DNA from: Candidatus Multivorans thiocomprendens | GTDB taxonomy: Bacteria; Acidobacteriota; Thermoanaerobaculia; Multivoradales; Multivoraceae | Length of the DNA stretch: 56,910 nt | Reading direction: 5' to 3' | NCBI GenBank assembly: GCA_027493375.1 | Contig: JAPVWO010000265.1 | Coordinates: 1 to 56,910 of the forward strand | Shown here: positions 24,364 to 33,215 of the stretch, in pieces | Numbering within the stretch: position 1 is the first letter of the stretch | Layout: every line of letters begins with the position of its first letter | The notes under the pieces: model-generated | The model's database searches: none | What the model saw: the letters and a program-made list of their open reading frames with translations, nothing else | Told to the model about the DNA's origin: nothing | Position numbers and translations under genes: made by a program

Positions 24364-25815
24364 ATGAGCAGCAAAGCCAGCGCTTGTCATCGACGCGCGC
24401 GGCTACCGCGCCCGCCGAGTGAGACGCACGCGGCGCGGAACGCGCCGCGTGGGTTCCCCGAAGCCCTCGTCCTCATCTTCGCGATGATCGTGGCCGCGCA
24501 GGTGCTGACGTACGTGCTGCCGGCCGGCGAGTACCAACGCGACGACCGCCAGGTGCTGGCCGGCACTTACCACGCGGTGGAAGCAGCGCCCCTGCCCTGG
24601 CACGCCGCCCTGACCAAGGTGCCGCGCGGCCTCGAAGCCGCGGCGGAGATCATCTTCTTCGTCTTCCTGGTCGGCGGCGCGATCGGGGTCATTCGCGCCA
24701 CCGGCGCGATCGACGCGGCGATCGGCGCCGCGATCAGGGCCCTTGGAGGGCGGCCGATCCTGCTCGTCGGCGGCATGACCACCCTGTTCGCGGTCGGCTC
24801 GTCGACCATCGGCATGGCCGAGGAGTACATGCCCTTCGTGCCGATCCTGGTCGCCATGTGCATCGCGCTCAAGATGGACGCCGTGGTGGCGCTGGGCATG
24901 GTCTACCTGGGCGCCGGCATCGGCTACGGCACGGCGGCCATCAACCCTTTCACCGTGATGATCGCCAAGGACATCGCCGGCCAGGATCCGAGCACCGGTT
25001 TCGGGCTTCGCTGGGCGCTTCTGGCGGGAATGCTGGCGATCGGCGTCCACCACATCCTGCGCTACGCGCGCCGCATCGAAGCCGACCCGGAACGGAGCCT
25101 GGTGCGTGACATCGACTACTCCGGTGGCGGACACGAGCTGAGCGCCGCCGATCTCACGCCGGCTCGCCTCGGCATCCTGGGCTCCTTCGCCGCGATGATC
25201 GGCGTCTTCATCTGGGGCGTCAACACGCACGGCTGGTACCTGGTCGAGCTCGCGGCCCTCTTCCTGGGCGTGACGATCATCTCGGCCGCCCTGGGGCGGG
25301 TGTCGGCGAACCGGACCGCCAGGTCCTTCACCAGCGGCGCCGCCGAGCTGACCGGCACCGCTCTGCTCATCGGCTTCGCGCGCACGATCGAGGTCGTGCT
25401 CTCGGACGCCCGGGTGATCGACACCGTGATCCACGGCATCGCCTCGCTGCTCCAGCGGGCGGAGGGCCTGGGTGCCGGCGCCGCGGTCGTCTCCGCCTGG
25501 GGCATGCTGGCGGTGCAGAGCGTCTGCAACTTCCTCATCCCCTCGGGCAGCGGACAGGCCTACGTGACGATGCCGATCATGGCGCCGCTCTCGGACCTCA
25601 CCGGCGTCGGCCGCGAGACTTCGGTGCTCGCCTACCAGCTCGGCGACGGACTGATGAACCTGATCGTGCCGACGAACGCCCTGCTCATGGGCATGCTGCT
25701 GCTCGCCCGCATCCCCTACCAGCGCTGGCTGCGCTTCATCCTGCCGGCGATGGTCAAGCTCTACGTCGTCGCGATGCTCATCCTCGCGGTGGCGGCGCTG
25801 ATGCGCTTCGAGTAG
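24364..25815 (+). CDS. YfcC/DcuC-family membrane carrier, 483 aa
   Basis: A secondary transporter with about 12 hydrophobic segments. It opens with [20 protein letters not shown] and VLPAGEYQR, the YfcC-family start. The re-entrant-type motifs [17 protein letters not shown] and [20 protein letters not shown] sit in the two halves. Relatives move C4-dicarboxylates, arginine/ornithine or short peptides; the substrate is not known here. It follows the ABC ATPase gene by 34 nt and may share its transcript. The first 30 residues before APRGFPEA are Arg-rich and may not all be translated. Confidence 0.82.
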   Translation: MSSKASACHRRARLPRPPSETHAARNAPRGFPEALVLIFAMIVAAQVLTYVLPAGEYQRDDRQVLAGTYHAVEAAPLPWHAALTKVPRGLEAAAEIIFFVFLVGGAIGVIRATGAIDAAIGAAIRALGGRPILLVGGMTTLFAVGSSTIGMAEEYMPFVPILVAMCIALKMDAVVALGMVYLGAGIGYGTAAINPFTVMIAKDIAGQDPSTGFGLRWALLAGMLAIGVHHILRYARRIEADPERSLVRDIDYSGGGHELSAADLTPARLGILGSFAAMIGVFIWGVNTHGWYLVELAALFLGVTIISAALGRVSANRTARSFTSGAAELTGTALLIGFARTIEVVLSDARVIDTVIHGIASLLQRAEGLGAGAAVVSAWGMLAVQSVCNFLIPSGSGQAYVTMPIMAPLSDLTGVGRETSVLAYQLGDGLMNLIVPTNALLMGMLLLARIPYQRWLRFILPAMVKLYVVAMLILAVAALMRFE

Positions 25816-25896
25816 CCGCCTGCATCACCGGGAGTCGCCGCGCAGAACGGAGCCGGCCTCACGGCCGGCGCGGCACTCTGGCCGCCTCCGGCGGCA

Positions 25897-25924
25897 GCCG
25901 GCGGGGACGCCGGCGCACCCAGTC
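25897..25924 (+). repeat. REP-like 28-nt intergenic repeat, copy 1
   Basis: It is identical to 36191-36218 except for one base (A for G at the 11th position). It begins with two GCCGGC half-sites that form a hairpin, then GCACCCAGTC. It lies between the convergent YfcC and inositol-oxygenase genes. The sequence just before it (25846-25893) holds more GGCCGG-rich palindromes. Confidence 0.6.
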
Positions 25925-25948
25925 CGCGGACGACTCCCCGCGATGCAG

Positions 25949-26800
25949 CTACAGGTTCAGCTTCGCCGGCAGGTAGCGGTCGATCAGGCCCTGGTAGTAC
26001 GGCCGCAGATCGGCGGCGTCCGGCGGCTTGTCGCTCTTGGAGTACAGGTCGTAGCCGTTGAAGAGCCGCACCCAGGCGAACATCTCGCGGTCGCGGTCGT
26101 TCATCAACTCCCGGTACGCGCCTTCGCGGTGGCAGGCGTAGAAGGAGTGGTACCGGATCATGTAGAGGGCCGGCTCCGGCAGGTAGTCGCTGAGCACCTG
26201 GTAGAGGTACTCGTCGTGCCCCCAGGACAGGTGAACCTGGTCCAGACCGCAGCCCGGTTCGTACACCCCGAGCGGCGTCGAGTACGTGGCATTCGCGGTG
26301 TCCGGGTTGCCCTCGAACAGCTCCGGATAGACGATCCGGTCCGAGAACGCGCAGCCGACCGGGAAGGTGTCGCCGACCACGGCCCACTGCGGTTCGCCCC
26401 ACAGGCAAAGGACCTTGCCCAGGTCGTGTACGAGTCCGGCCAGCACGAACCAGTCGGGATGTCCGTCGGCCCGGATCGCCTCGGCCGTCTGCAGCAGGTG
26501 ATCGAGCTGCGAGAGGTCCAGATCGGGGTCCGAGTCGTCAACCAGGGCGTTCAGAAACTCCAGCGCCTCCCAGGCCGACAGCTCGGCGCGGTCGAGTGTG
26601 AGGTACTCCGCCTTCTTGTCCTGGACGAAGTCCCAGGTCTGGTGGCGGTGGTTCAGCCGGTAGAACTCGCGCACGGTGTCGCGCGGAGGCGCCTCGAAGT
26701 CCCGGTAGTCCTCCCGCCGCTCGCCGCCCGACTCCACCGGCGTCGGGTAGAGCTCGGCAACGAAGTCGTCCCAGTCGTCGAGTCGCTCAAGCGGCTCCAT
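25949..26800 (-). CDS. myo-Inositol oxygenase (MIOX)
   Basis: A di-iron enzyme that turns myo-inositol plus oxygen into D-glucuronate. The 283 aa match the eukaryote-like MIOX length. The HD-type metal set is visible in order: [20 protein letters not shown] (His-Asp), [23 protein letters not shown] and [12 protein letters not shown] (last Asp). The inositol-contact segment [16 protein letters not shown] is also present. I used the ATG at 26800 (MEPLERL) over one 36 nt upstream. The gene is monocistronic. The nearby sugar importer could bring in inositol, but that link is only by proximity. Confidence 0.92.
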   Translation of the reverse strand: MEPLERLDDWDDFVAELYPTPVESGGERREDYRDFEAPPRDTVREFYRLNHRHQTWDFVQDKKAEYLTLDRAELSAWEALEFLNALVDDSDPDLDLSQLDHLLQTAEAIRADGHPDWFVLAGLVHDLGKVLCLWGEPQWAVVGDTFPVGCAFSDRIVYPELFEGNPDTANATYSTPLGVYEPGCGLDQVHLSWGHDEYLYQVLSDYLPEPALYMIRYHSFYACHREGAYRELMNDRDREMFAWVRLFNGYDLYSKSDKPPDAADLRPYYQGLIDRYLPAKLNL

Positions 26801-26865
26801 TGGCGATACGCTAACAGGCAGACGCCCCACCAACATGGGGAGGATCCGACCCGAGAGTGCCCTAC

Positions 26866-27210
26866 ATGGTCTACAAGCTCCTGCACGTGCTGGGAGCGCT
26901 AATGGTTCTCGCCGCGGCGGGCGGCGTCGCGGTGCATGCCGCGAACGGCGGTCGCCGGGAGGACAACCAACTGCGCGGTCTGCTTGCCGCCATGCACGGA
27001 GTCGGCCTGATCCTGAGCATCGTGGCCGGTTTCGGCATGCTAGGCGCCAGCCTGCCCGGTTGGGCCTGGGTGAAGCTGGTCATCTGGTTGTGCTTCGGCG
27101 CCGCCCTGACACTGCCATATCGCCGCCAGGCCCTGGCCAAGCCCCTGGTCGTCATCCTGCCGCTACTGGCAGCGGTCGCCGCGTACCTTTCGTTGTACAA
27201 GCCGTTCTGA
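26866..27210 (+). CDS. Small four-helix membrane protein, 114 aa
   Basis: Four hydrophobic segments at about 5-27, 40-63, 66-85 and 93-112 fill the protein. Features are [12 protein letters not shown] near the start and [16 protein letters not shown], with a conserved-looking His in each of the first two helices. The pattern is like small SirB/DUF2214-type proteins, but I cannot assign a family. ATG 26866 or GTG 26857 could start it. It diverges from MIOX over 65 nt. Confidence 0.65.
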   Translation: MVYKLLHVLGALMVLAAAGGVAVHAANGGRREDNQLRGLLAAMHGVGLILSIVAGFGMLGASLPGWAWVKLVIWLCFGAALTLPYRRQALAKPLVVILPLLAAVAAYLSLYKPF

Positions 27211-27340
27211 GGACCTGGCAGGAGCGCCGGGGGGCGCCGGTCAGATTCCCGTCAGACGGAAGTCAGGCCACTGGCCTCCCCCCCGCGGCGAGAATCTGGA
27301 ATCCGGGTCGAACCCCGGCGGTTTCCGTTCGTACATATGT

Positions 27341-27420
27341 AACGGGTTCGTGCCCTAAAGGGGCAAGGCACGGACCCGTTCGGCGCCGGGTGGTGCAAGC
27401 GTGTTGCACCGCCCGGCGCC
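27341..27420. terminator. Two strong consecutive hairpins between convergent genes
   Basis: Hairpin A: arms 27341-27354 and 27367-27380, 14 bp with one G-U pair, loop 12 nt. Hairpin B: arms 27382-27398 and 27404-27420, 17 bp with one G-U pair, loop GCGTG. B starts 4 nt past the selenoprotein gene stop. A further 5-bp hairpin with GGAA/TTCC ends lies at 27298-27326. There are no U-tracts, so they may act as bidirectional mRNA 3' ends or as a structured RNA. Confidence 0.5.
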
Positions 27421-27423
27421 ACC

Positions 27424-28320
27424 TCACAGAAAGACGCAGGTCGGACAGTCCCCGGCGGCCACCGCGAGCGCCCGGTCGGCTTCGCACTGGTACTCCGGGC
27501 TGCTCGAGCGATGGCTCCGGGCGTCACCGCCCAGCATCGTCTCGCGTTTCCAGTCGTCGTCGCGCGACCAACGGTACGGCAGCATCTTCACCGCACCCGG
27601 CTGCTCCAGCTCGTCCACGGCCGCGAGCGCGGCCGCGACGACCTCCCGCTGCTGCTCCGGGTCCTTCGCCTTCCCCGCCGTGTGACCGAGGGGGTAGTCG
27701 AGGAAGACGGCGCGCGGAGGATCGACCGAGCGGGTGATCGAGAGAGCGGAGGTCAGCGACGTGGTCGGAATACCATCCGCCTCGACCCGCCGCGCTATCA
27801 GTCCCACGGACTGATGGCAGACCGGTCACACGGGGACCAGCAACGCCAGGTCGACCTGGTCCTCCGCGAGACGGCGGCTGATCTCCGGCGCCAGCACGTC
27901 CCGAACGCGGCGGGCCGAGTAGATCCCCCCCATGAAGGCGTAGGCGCGCGGCGACAGTTCGCCGATCACGCCCTCGGCAGCGAGTGCGTGCAGCGTGTCG
28001 ACGGGGAAGACGACGTTCGGGTCGATACGCGCATCGGTCTGGTCGTAGGCGAAGTGGCTCGTCCGCAGTTCCGAGACGGGAACCGACGTATCGATCACAC
28101 GCAGCGAGATGTCGTCCCGATGATGGAAGGCGACCTGCCCCGCCCGGTACACGCCGCCGGAGCCAACCAGCCCAACTCGACACTCCCGGAGGGGCTTCCG
28201 GAGCTCGGTCCACGGAGGCGAGCCATCGTTGCGCACCCACCGATAGGGATCGTGGCCCAGGCCCGAGTAGAGGTCGCGCGTACGAACGATGTGGTCCACC
28301 GGCGGTCGTCGTGTCGTCAT
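27424..28320 (-). CDS. PrdB/GrdB-like selenoprotein (UxxC), in-frame UGA at codon 165
   Basis: A protein of the glycine/sarcosine/betaine/D-proline reductase selenoprotein B family, 298 aa if UGA is read as selenocysteine. The N-terminal half has CRVGLVGSGGVYRAGQ, TSHFAYDQTDARIDPNVVFP and YAFMGGIYSARR. It ends at TGA (27826-27828) after LALLVPV. The same frame continues PVCHQSVGLIARRVE, then AGIPTTSLT-like and PPRAVFLDYPLGHT, all family-typical. The junction reads V-U-P-V-C-H, where Cys homologues have CPVCHQS, so U165-x2-C168 is a redox pair. A SECIS-like hairpin follows the UGA. Start ATG 28320 with AGGGAGA about 7 nt upstream. The C-terminus has a CPTC motif. Confidence 0.85.
27797..27828 (-). 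promoter_or_regulatory. SECIS-like element with Sec UGA codon
   Basis: On the minus strand, UGA (27828-27826) is followed after 10 nt by the perfect stem AUCAGUCC-GUG-GGACUGAU (27815-27797). The apical loop with G lies about 17-18 nt from the UGA, inside the spacing of bacterial SECIS elements bound by SelB. The stem falls on codons for HQSVGLI, so it is also coding. Confidence 0.75.
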
Positions 28321-28372
28321 GCCCATTCTCCCTGGATCACGCCATTCTGACCCAAGATAGGATGTCGGCGGC

Positions 28373-28834
28373 ATGACGACCGAGGATCGCCGCGCGAGCC
28401 GCCGGCTCGACCTCCCCGAATCCGAATGGCGGGCAAGACTCGGCAGCGACGAGTTCCGGGTCCTGCGGCGGGAGGCAACCGAACCTCCCTTCACGTCGGC
28501 GCTCGACCAGGAGCACCGAAGCGGCGTCTTCGTCTGCGCCGGCTGCGGCGCAGAGCTGTTCCGGTCGGATACGAAGTTCGACAGCGGCACGGGCTGGCCC
28601 AGTTTCTTCGAGCCCATCGCCGGCGCCGTCGACACGAAGCGGGACTTCAGGCTGATCGTTCCGCGAACCGAGTACCACTGCTCTCGCTGCGGCGGGCACC
28701 AGGGCCACGTCTTCAGCGACGGGCCGGCGCCAACCGGTCTGCGCTACTGCAACAACGGCGTCGCCCTGCGCTTCAGGCCGGCGCCGGGAAACGACCCGGA
28801 GACAGGACTCAACATCCCAGGCAGGGAGGACTGA
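28373..28834 (+). CDS. msrB: Peptide-methionine (R)-S-oxide reductase
   Basis: Repairs methionine-R-sulfoxide in oxidised proteins. The 153 aa include the zinc cysteines C55/C58 and C103/C106. GTGWPSFFEP and the catalytic RYCNNGVAL with C126 are also present. Most relatives read RYCINSA here, so NNG is an unusual neighbour of the catalytic Cys. No signal peptide is present, so it is cytosolic. It diverges from the selenoprotein gene over 52 nt, and the esterase ribosome site lies in its last codons. A redox theme with the selenoprotein is possible. Confidence 0.93.
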   Translation: MTTEDRRASRRLDLPESEWRARLGSDEFRVLRREATEPPFTSALDQEHRSGVFVCAGCGAELFRSDTKFDSGTGWPSFFEPIAGAVDTKRDFRLIVPRTEYHCSRCGGHQGHVFSDGPAPTGLRYCNNGVALRFRPAPGNDPETGLNIPGRED

Positions 28835-28838
28835 AACG

Positions 28839-30455
28839 ATGTCGACCAAAGCGACAACCCGCCGCGCCGGCGGAGCGATCCTGGGCGCCGGCCTGGCACT
28901 GACGTTTGCCTGCGGCGGCGAGCAGGTCGAGCCCCTGACCACCACCGTGAACACGGAGCTCGGCGCGGTCGAGGGCCAGGCGCTCGAGTCCGGAGTCCTC
29001 AAGTTCGCCGGCATCCCGTTCGCGGCGCCGCCGGTCGGCGACCTTCGCTGGCGACCGCCGCAACCCGCCGACGCCTGGGAGGGCGGCCGCGACGCCACGG
29101 AGTTCTCCGCCTCCTGCTGGCAGCCCCTGTCCCCGCCCGGGTCCTTCTACGACTCCGGCGACATCGAGCGCAGCGAGGACTGCCTCTACCTGAACGTCTG
29201 GACCGGGGCCGAGCACGCCGAAGCCGCCCTGCCGGTCATGGTGTGGATCCACGGCGGCGGCCTCCAGACCGGCTCCGGCGGCACGCTGCTGTACGACGGC
29301 GAGAGTCTGGCCAACCGCGGCGTCGTACTGGTGACGATCAACTACCGGCTCGGGCCGATGGGCTTCCTGGTCCACGCGGAACTCTCGGCCGAGAGCGAGA
29401 CGGGAGCATCGGGCAACTACGGCATCCTGGACCAGGTCGCCGCACTCGAGTGGGTGCAGGCCAACATCGCCTCCTTCGGCGGAGACCCGGACCGGGTCAC
29501 GATCTTCGGCGAGTCGGCGGGATCCTGGAGCGTGAACTACCTGACGGCGACGCCCCTGGCTGCCGGCCTCTTCCATCGCGCGATCGGCCACAGCGGCGGC
29601 ATCTTCTGGCCCATGCCGCAGCCAGGCGACGCGGAGTCCGAGGGGGCTCGCGTCGCTGAGCGCCTCGGCGCGAGCGACCTCGCGACCATGCGCGCCGCCA
29701 CCGTCGAGGAGGTCTACGAAGCAGCCGGCGCTTCCGAGCTGCCGATCTTCGTGGGCATCCGCGACGGCCACGTATTCCCGAACGACATCCACGACATCTT
29801 CGCGGCCGGCGAACAGAACGACGTCGACACGATCGTCGGCTTCAACAGCGACGAGGGGACCGCTCTGTTCGCCGGTCCTGCCGGCATCACCGTCGCCGAC
29901 TACCGCCAGTCGCTCTCGGACACCTATGGCGAACACGCCGGCGCGATGTTCGCGGTCTACCCCGCCGAGGACGGCGACCAGGCGCGCGTCGCAACCTACG
30001 AGAACACCGCCGACCAGTTCTTCGCCTGGCAGATGCGCACCTGGGCCAGACTGCAGAGCCACACGGGCGAGAAGCCCGTTCGGATGTACTACTTCTCCCG
30101 CGTACCGCCGTGGGATGAAGCGGAAACCTACGGCTCGTACCACGCGGCGGAGATCGTCTACGCGTTCGACAATCTGCACAAGACCCGTGAACTGGGGGGA
30201 GACGAGATCGGCCCCTTCAACCACGCCTGGGACGAAACGGACAGGGCGCTCGCGGACACGATGGCGAGCTACTGGGTGAACTTCGCGGCCACCGGCGACC
30301 CCAATGGCGACGGTCTGCCCGACTGGCCCGTCTATGACCCGGAAGCCGACGGCGTCCTTGAACTGGGAGACAAGATCGGCGTCATCCAGGGCCTGCTCAA
30401 GGATCGGCTGGACGCCTTCGACGCCTACTACGAGGACCTGCGCGGGAACGGCTAG
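28839..30455 (+). CDS. Carboxylesterase type B, lipoprotein, 538 aa
   Basis: An alpha/beta-hydrolase of the carboxylesterase/para-nitrobenzyl esterase family. The N-terminus is a lipoprotein signal ending LALTFAC. Family marks follow: GIPFAAPPVGDLRW, SEDCLYLNVW, oxyanion loop IHGGGLQTGS, and nucleophile elbow FGESAGSWS with the catalytic Ser. A Glu in SDEGTALF and a His in FNHAWDETD complete the expected triad region. AGGGAGGA stands 8 nt before the ATG inside the msrB end, so the two genes are coupled. The natural ester is unknown. Confidence 0.9.
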   Translation: MSTKATTRRAGGAILGAGLALTFACGGEQVEPLTTTVNTELGAVEGQALESGVLKFAGIPFAAPPVGDLRWRPPQPADAWEGGRDATEFSASCWQPLSPPGSFYDSGDIERSEDCLYLNVWTGAEHAEAALPVMVWIHGGGLQTGSGGTLLYDGESLANRGVVLVTINYRLGPMGFLVHAELSAESETGASGNYGILDQVAALEWVQANIASFGGDPDRVTIFGESAGSWSVNYLTATPLAAGLFHRAIGHSGGIFWPMPQPGDAESEGARVAERLGASDLATMRAATVEEVYEAAGASELPIFVGIRDGHVFPNDIHDIFAAGEQNDVDTIVGFNSDEGTALFAGPAGITVADYRQSLSDTYGEHAGAMFAVYPAEDGDQARVATYENTADQFFAWQMRTWARLQSHTGEKPVRMYYFSRVPPWDEAETYGSYHAAEIVYAFDNLHKTRELGGDEIGPFNHAWDETDRALADTMASYWVNFAATGDPNGDGLPDWPVYDPEADGVLELGDKIGVIQGLLKDRLDAFDAYYEDLRGNG

Positions 30456-30521
30456 GAGCATGCGCCGCGGAACGCAGCGAAGCAAGTGCAGCGGCGCAGG
30501 GTAGCGAGGTGGGGGCTGGGG

Positions 30522-30535
30522 TCAAACACGGAGTC
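30522..30535 (+). repeat. Dispersed short motif TCAAACACSGAGTC, copy 2
   Basis: Second copy of the motif at 6157-6170, here directly preceded by GCTGGGG. It lies in the 229-nt gap between the esterase and RRM genes, upstream of the terminator hairpin. Confidence 0.35.
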
Positions 30536-30547
30536 TGCGACGGGTTT

Positions 30548-30567
30548 GGCGGCTGGAGGCCGCCTTT
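30548..30567 (+). terminator. Likely terminator after the esterase gene
   Basis: GGCGGC, loop TGGAG, GCCGCC, then TTT. It is a 6-bp GC stem with a short T run, about 90 nt after the esterase stop and before the RRM leader. Confidence 0.5.
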
Positions 30568-30684
30568 GTGCTAGCGTTCCGCCTTCAGGCAGTGGGTGCA
30601 GAGCTCACGCGGCGAACCAGGATGCGCCTGTCGTTCTCGAGCGTTGATTGATGTGGAACCCGGAGCCGAGAACAGGAGCAGCTG

Positions 30685-30948
30685 ATGGCAACGAGAATCT
30701 ACGTGGGGAACCTCCCCTTCGACACGACGGAAGAGGCGGTTCGCGCGCTGTTCCAGGCTCATGGCGACGTGACGGAAGTTTCGCTGATCAACGATCGTGA
30801 AACCGGCCGGCCGCGGGGCTTTGGCTTCGTCGAGATGGCGTCCGGAGGCCAGGAGGCCATTTCCGCCCTGGACCGGCAGCAGTTCGGCGGCCGTACCCTC
30901 CGCGTGAACGAAGCCCGCCCGCGCGAGGAACGCCGGCCTCGCTGGTAG
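30685..30948 (+). CDS. Single-RRM RNA-binding protein, 87 aa
   Basis: One RNA-recognition motif fills the protein, with RNP2 IYVGNL (5-10) and RNP1 RGFGFVEM (44-51), then a basic tail REERRPRW. It should bind single-stranded RNA. Bacterial members in cyanobacteria and others are often cold- or stress-induced. AGGAGC lies 5-6 nt before the ATG. The leader of at least 100 nt after the terminator could hold regulation, but no element was recognised. The gene stands alone. Confidence 0.92.
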   Translation: MATRIYVGNLPFDTTEEAVRALFQAHGDVTEVSLINDRETGRPRGFGFVEMASGGQEAISALDRQQFGGRTLRVNEARPREERRPRW

Positions 30949-30967
30949 CAGCCGCCCCGGTCCCGCC

Positions 30968-31696
30968 CTACATCTGCGGGTAGTAGAACTGCGGCACGGC
31001 GACATCCTCGAGAGGCGACGGCTTCAGCTCGATGATGTCGTCGCGAACGCCGCCCTTGTTCATCCTGAAGGACGCGTTCACGCGCTCCGGCGCGTCCCAG
31101 AGAACGACCGCGAACTCGCCGTTCTTCTCGATCGGTCCGGTCGTCTGGTAGCTGCCGTCGCCTGACGTGATCGTCACCTCGCCACCGCCCTTGACCGGTT
31201 TGCCTCGCTTGTCCTGGACCCTTCCCGTGAGGACGGTGCGGACGCCCTCCGTCTCCATCGACTCGCCTTCCCGGAACAGGATCGGATAGACCTGCTGAGT
31301 CCCGTCACGCTGCACGGCGACACGCGTCACGACCGAACGGTAGCCGTTGCGCTCGAAGGTGACGCGAACCGCGATCCCTTCGTAGTCTTCGCGACTGAAG
31401 ATCCGGCCCATGTTCCGGAGCAGGAAGGTACCGGTCTTCCGGCCCTTGGCGCGCAGCCTCGGCGCAGGCATGTTGTCGTTCTGGAACCAGATGTCCACAT
31501 CCGACAGCGGATTTCCGCTCGAGTCGAGAATCGTGCCGAACACGCGCGTGTTGTCCCGGCCGCCGACCGCGCCGGTGACGTCACCGCCGCGCAGGTCGCC
31601 GCCGACGTTGACAGCGCCCGGATCCTGGGCCAGGACGGGGACCGCCAGCACGAGCAGGGGGATGAACAGGAGCGGGAGAAGAAGTCTCTTCGTCAT
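30968..31696 (-). CDS. Secreted carboxypeptidase-regulatory-like domain protein, 242 aa
   Basis: The signal peptide is MTKRLLLPLLFIPLLVLAVP with cleavage after VLAQ. The mature part has two beta-sandwich-like repeats of the CarboxypepD_reg type, starting TRVFGTILDSSGNPLSDVDI and RTVLTGRVQDKRGKPVKGG. Such domains occur in secreted and outer-membrane proteins of Acidobacteriota and Bacteroidota. It ends in FYYPQM. No catalytic site is seen, so it is probably a structural or binding protein in the periplasm. It converges with the RRM gene, 19 nt apart. Confidence 0.75.
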   Translation of the reverse strand: MTKRLLLPLLFIPLLVLAVPVLAQDPGAVNVGGDLRGGDVTGAVGGRDNTRVFGTILDSSGNPLSDVDIWFQNDNMPAPRLRAKGRKTGTFLLRNMGRIFSREDYEGIAVRVTFERNGYRSVVTRVAVQRDGTQQVYPILFREGESMETEGVRTVLTGRVQDKRGKPVKGGGEVTITSGDGSYQTTGPIEKNGEFAVVLWDAPERVNASFRMNKGGVRDDIIELKPSPLEDVAVPQFYYPQM

Positions 31697-31823
31697 CGTC
31701 GCGGGCCTCCTAAACCGTGTCCTCGCGGGTCGATCACCGCTTCGCGGGCAACAGGCGCATCGACCTTATCAGCGCACGGAAGACCGAGGCGCCGCCGGGA
31801 AACCGTGAAAGTAGGATGGCCCG

Positions 31824-33215
31824 ATGCCGCCGACCGCATCCGCACCGGCCGCGCCGCCTCGGCCGCGGCCGAAGCAGATCCTGGCGGCGGCCGCGATCGG
31901 CGTTGCGGCGGCCCTGCTGGTTCTCCGCTGGACAGCGCCGGACGACCCGACCGCGGCTACCGACAACGCGTCCCGAGGCGTCCCGGCTCCTCTGCCATCC
32001 CGCCCTGAGCCCGAGCCGCCGCCACCCCTGCCGCGCGAACTCAGCGAGGCGCTCGACCTGATGGCCCAGGGAAGACTCCGCGAAGCGCGACGACTGATGC
32101 TCGGCTTCGACGCCAGTCCCGCCGCCGGGGAACTGCTGCCCGACCATCGCGAAACGATGGCCGCGATGCTGGAGCGGCTCGGAAACGACCCGGCCCTGCT
32201 GGCCGCCCTGGAGTTCGAACGCGGCTTCGCGGATGCCGACCTCGACCGTCTCAGGCGAACCCTGGGTTCCCTGTCGCGCGAGGGGGCGGTCGCGCTCAGG
32301 CGCGACCCGCGGGCATCCCGCTACATCGACGACGCGCGGCGGCTGGCGGCTGAGGTCGACGCGATCGAGGGTCTGCTCGGCAGCGACCGGTTGGCGGCGC
32401 TCCGGCTGGCCCAGGACTTCGCCCGGCGCCACCCGCGATTCGCGGTCGGCCTCGCCTTTGAGGATCGCGCCGCCGAGGCGATCGAGGACACGGCCGGGCG
32501 GCTGATGGCGGCGAACCGCCTGGAAGAGGCTCGTACGCTGCTGCTCGAACTCAGATCGCTCCGCGGCGACGCGGCAAGGGAGGCCGCTTCCGTCGATGCC
32601 AAGCTGGCTTCCATCGAATCGGTGTTCCAGCGACAGAGCGACCTGGACGCCGCGGTCCGGGAGATCGAGGTGCTGGGCTGGGAACGACCGCACGAGGCTC
32701 TCGAGGTCCTGGCCGCCATGGAACGGACAGCGGAGAACCGTCGCCGTCTGGCCCAGGTGGAGTCCACCCTCAAGTTGCTGCTGGACGACCTCGACCAGCG
32801 AAGCCCCGCCGTCGAGATACTGGCCGCGGACGGTTCAATTCTGGACCAGGTCGAGTACGACCGCCGCGAGGATCTGGTGCTGCGGATTCGCGCCCGGGAC
32901 GACTACGATGTCGTCTCCGTGCGCTTCTTCTGGCGCTGGTTCGACCGCGACGGGGAAGGCGATGTCGTCGAAGCGGCACTCAGACCGGTCGACCCCGAGC
33001 CGGCCGACGCAGCGGACGGAGGAGGCGACGGGAGAACCGTCGAAACAGCCTTCGAAGCGACGGTAACGCGAGCCGAGCACGGTGGCCGCAGCCTTCAGTT
33101 CTGGGCCGAGGCGACCGACCGCGGCGGCCGCATCGCGAGGAGCGCCGACCCGCCGCAGCAGCTCACACCCGCACGGCGCGGCTTCCTGCAACGCCTCGGC
33201 CTTCGCCGCCGATGA
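31824..33215 (+). CDS. Hypothetical membrane-anchored coiled-coil protein, 463 aa
   Basis: A Pro/Ala-rich start with basic PRPRPKQ leads into one transmembrane helix at about 18-36. A Pro-rich linker follows, then about 300 residues of charged Arg/Glu/Leu helices that look like tetratricopeptide-like or coiled-coil repeats. The final domain (about 330-450) is beta-rich. It has VSVRFFWRWFDRDGEGD and ends with basic RRGFLQRLGLRRR. Most of the protein should lie in the periplasm. No family is recognised. Its TGA overlaps the ATG of the helicase gene. Confidence 0.7.
   Translation: MPPTASAPAAPPRPRPKQILAAAAIGVAAALLVLRWTAPDDPTAATDNASRGVPAPLPSRPEPEPPPPLPRELSEALDLMAQGRLREARRLMLGFDASPAAGELLPDHRETMAAMLERLGNDPALLAALEFERGFADADLDRLRRTLGSLSREGAVALRRDPRASRYIDDARRLAAEVDAIEGLLGSDRLAALRLAQDFARRHPRFAVGLAFEDRAAEAIEDTAGRLMAANRLEEARTLLLELRSLRGDAAREAASVDAKLASIESVFQRQSDLDAAVREIEVLGWERPHEALEVLAAMERTAENRRRLAQVESTLKLLLDDLDQRSPAVEILAADGSILDQVEYDRREDLVLRIRARDDYDVVSVRFFWRWFDRDGEGDVVEAALRPVDPEPADAADGGGDGRTVETAFEATVTRAEHGGRSLQFWAEATDRGGRIARSADPPQQLTPARRGFLQRLGLRRR

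Noticed and set aside
27260..27340. tRNA (perhaps tRNA-Sec) suggested by GGGGTTCGACCCGG on the minus strand
   Set aside because: The arm has a 6-nt loop instead of the T-loop, and no anticodon or acceptor stems could be built around it.
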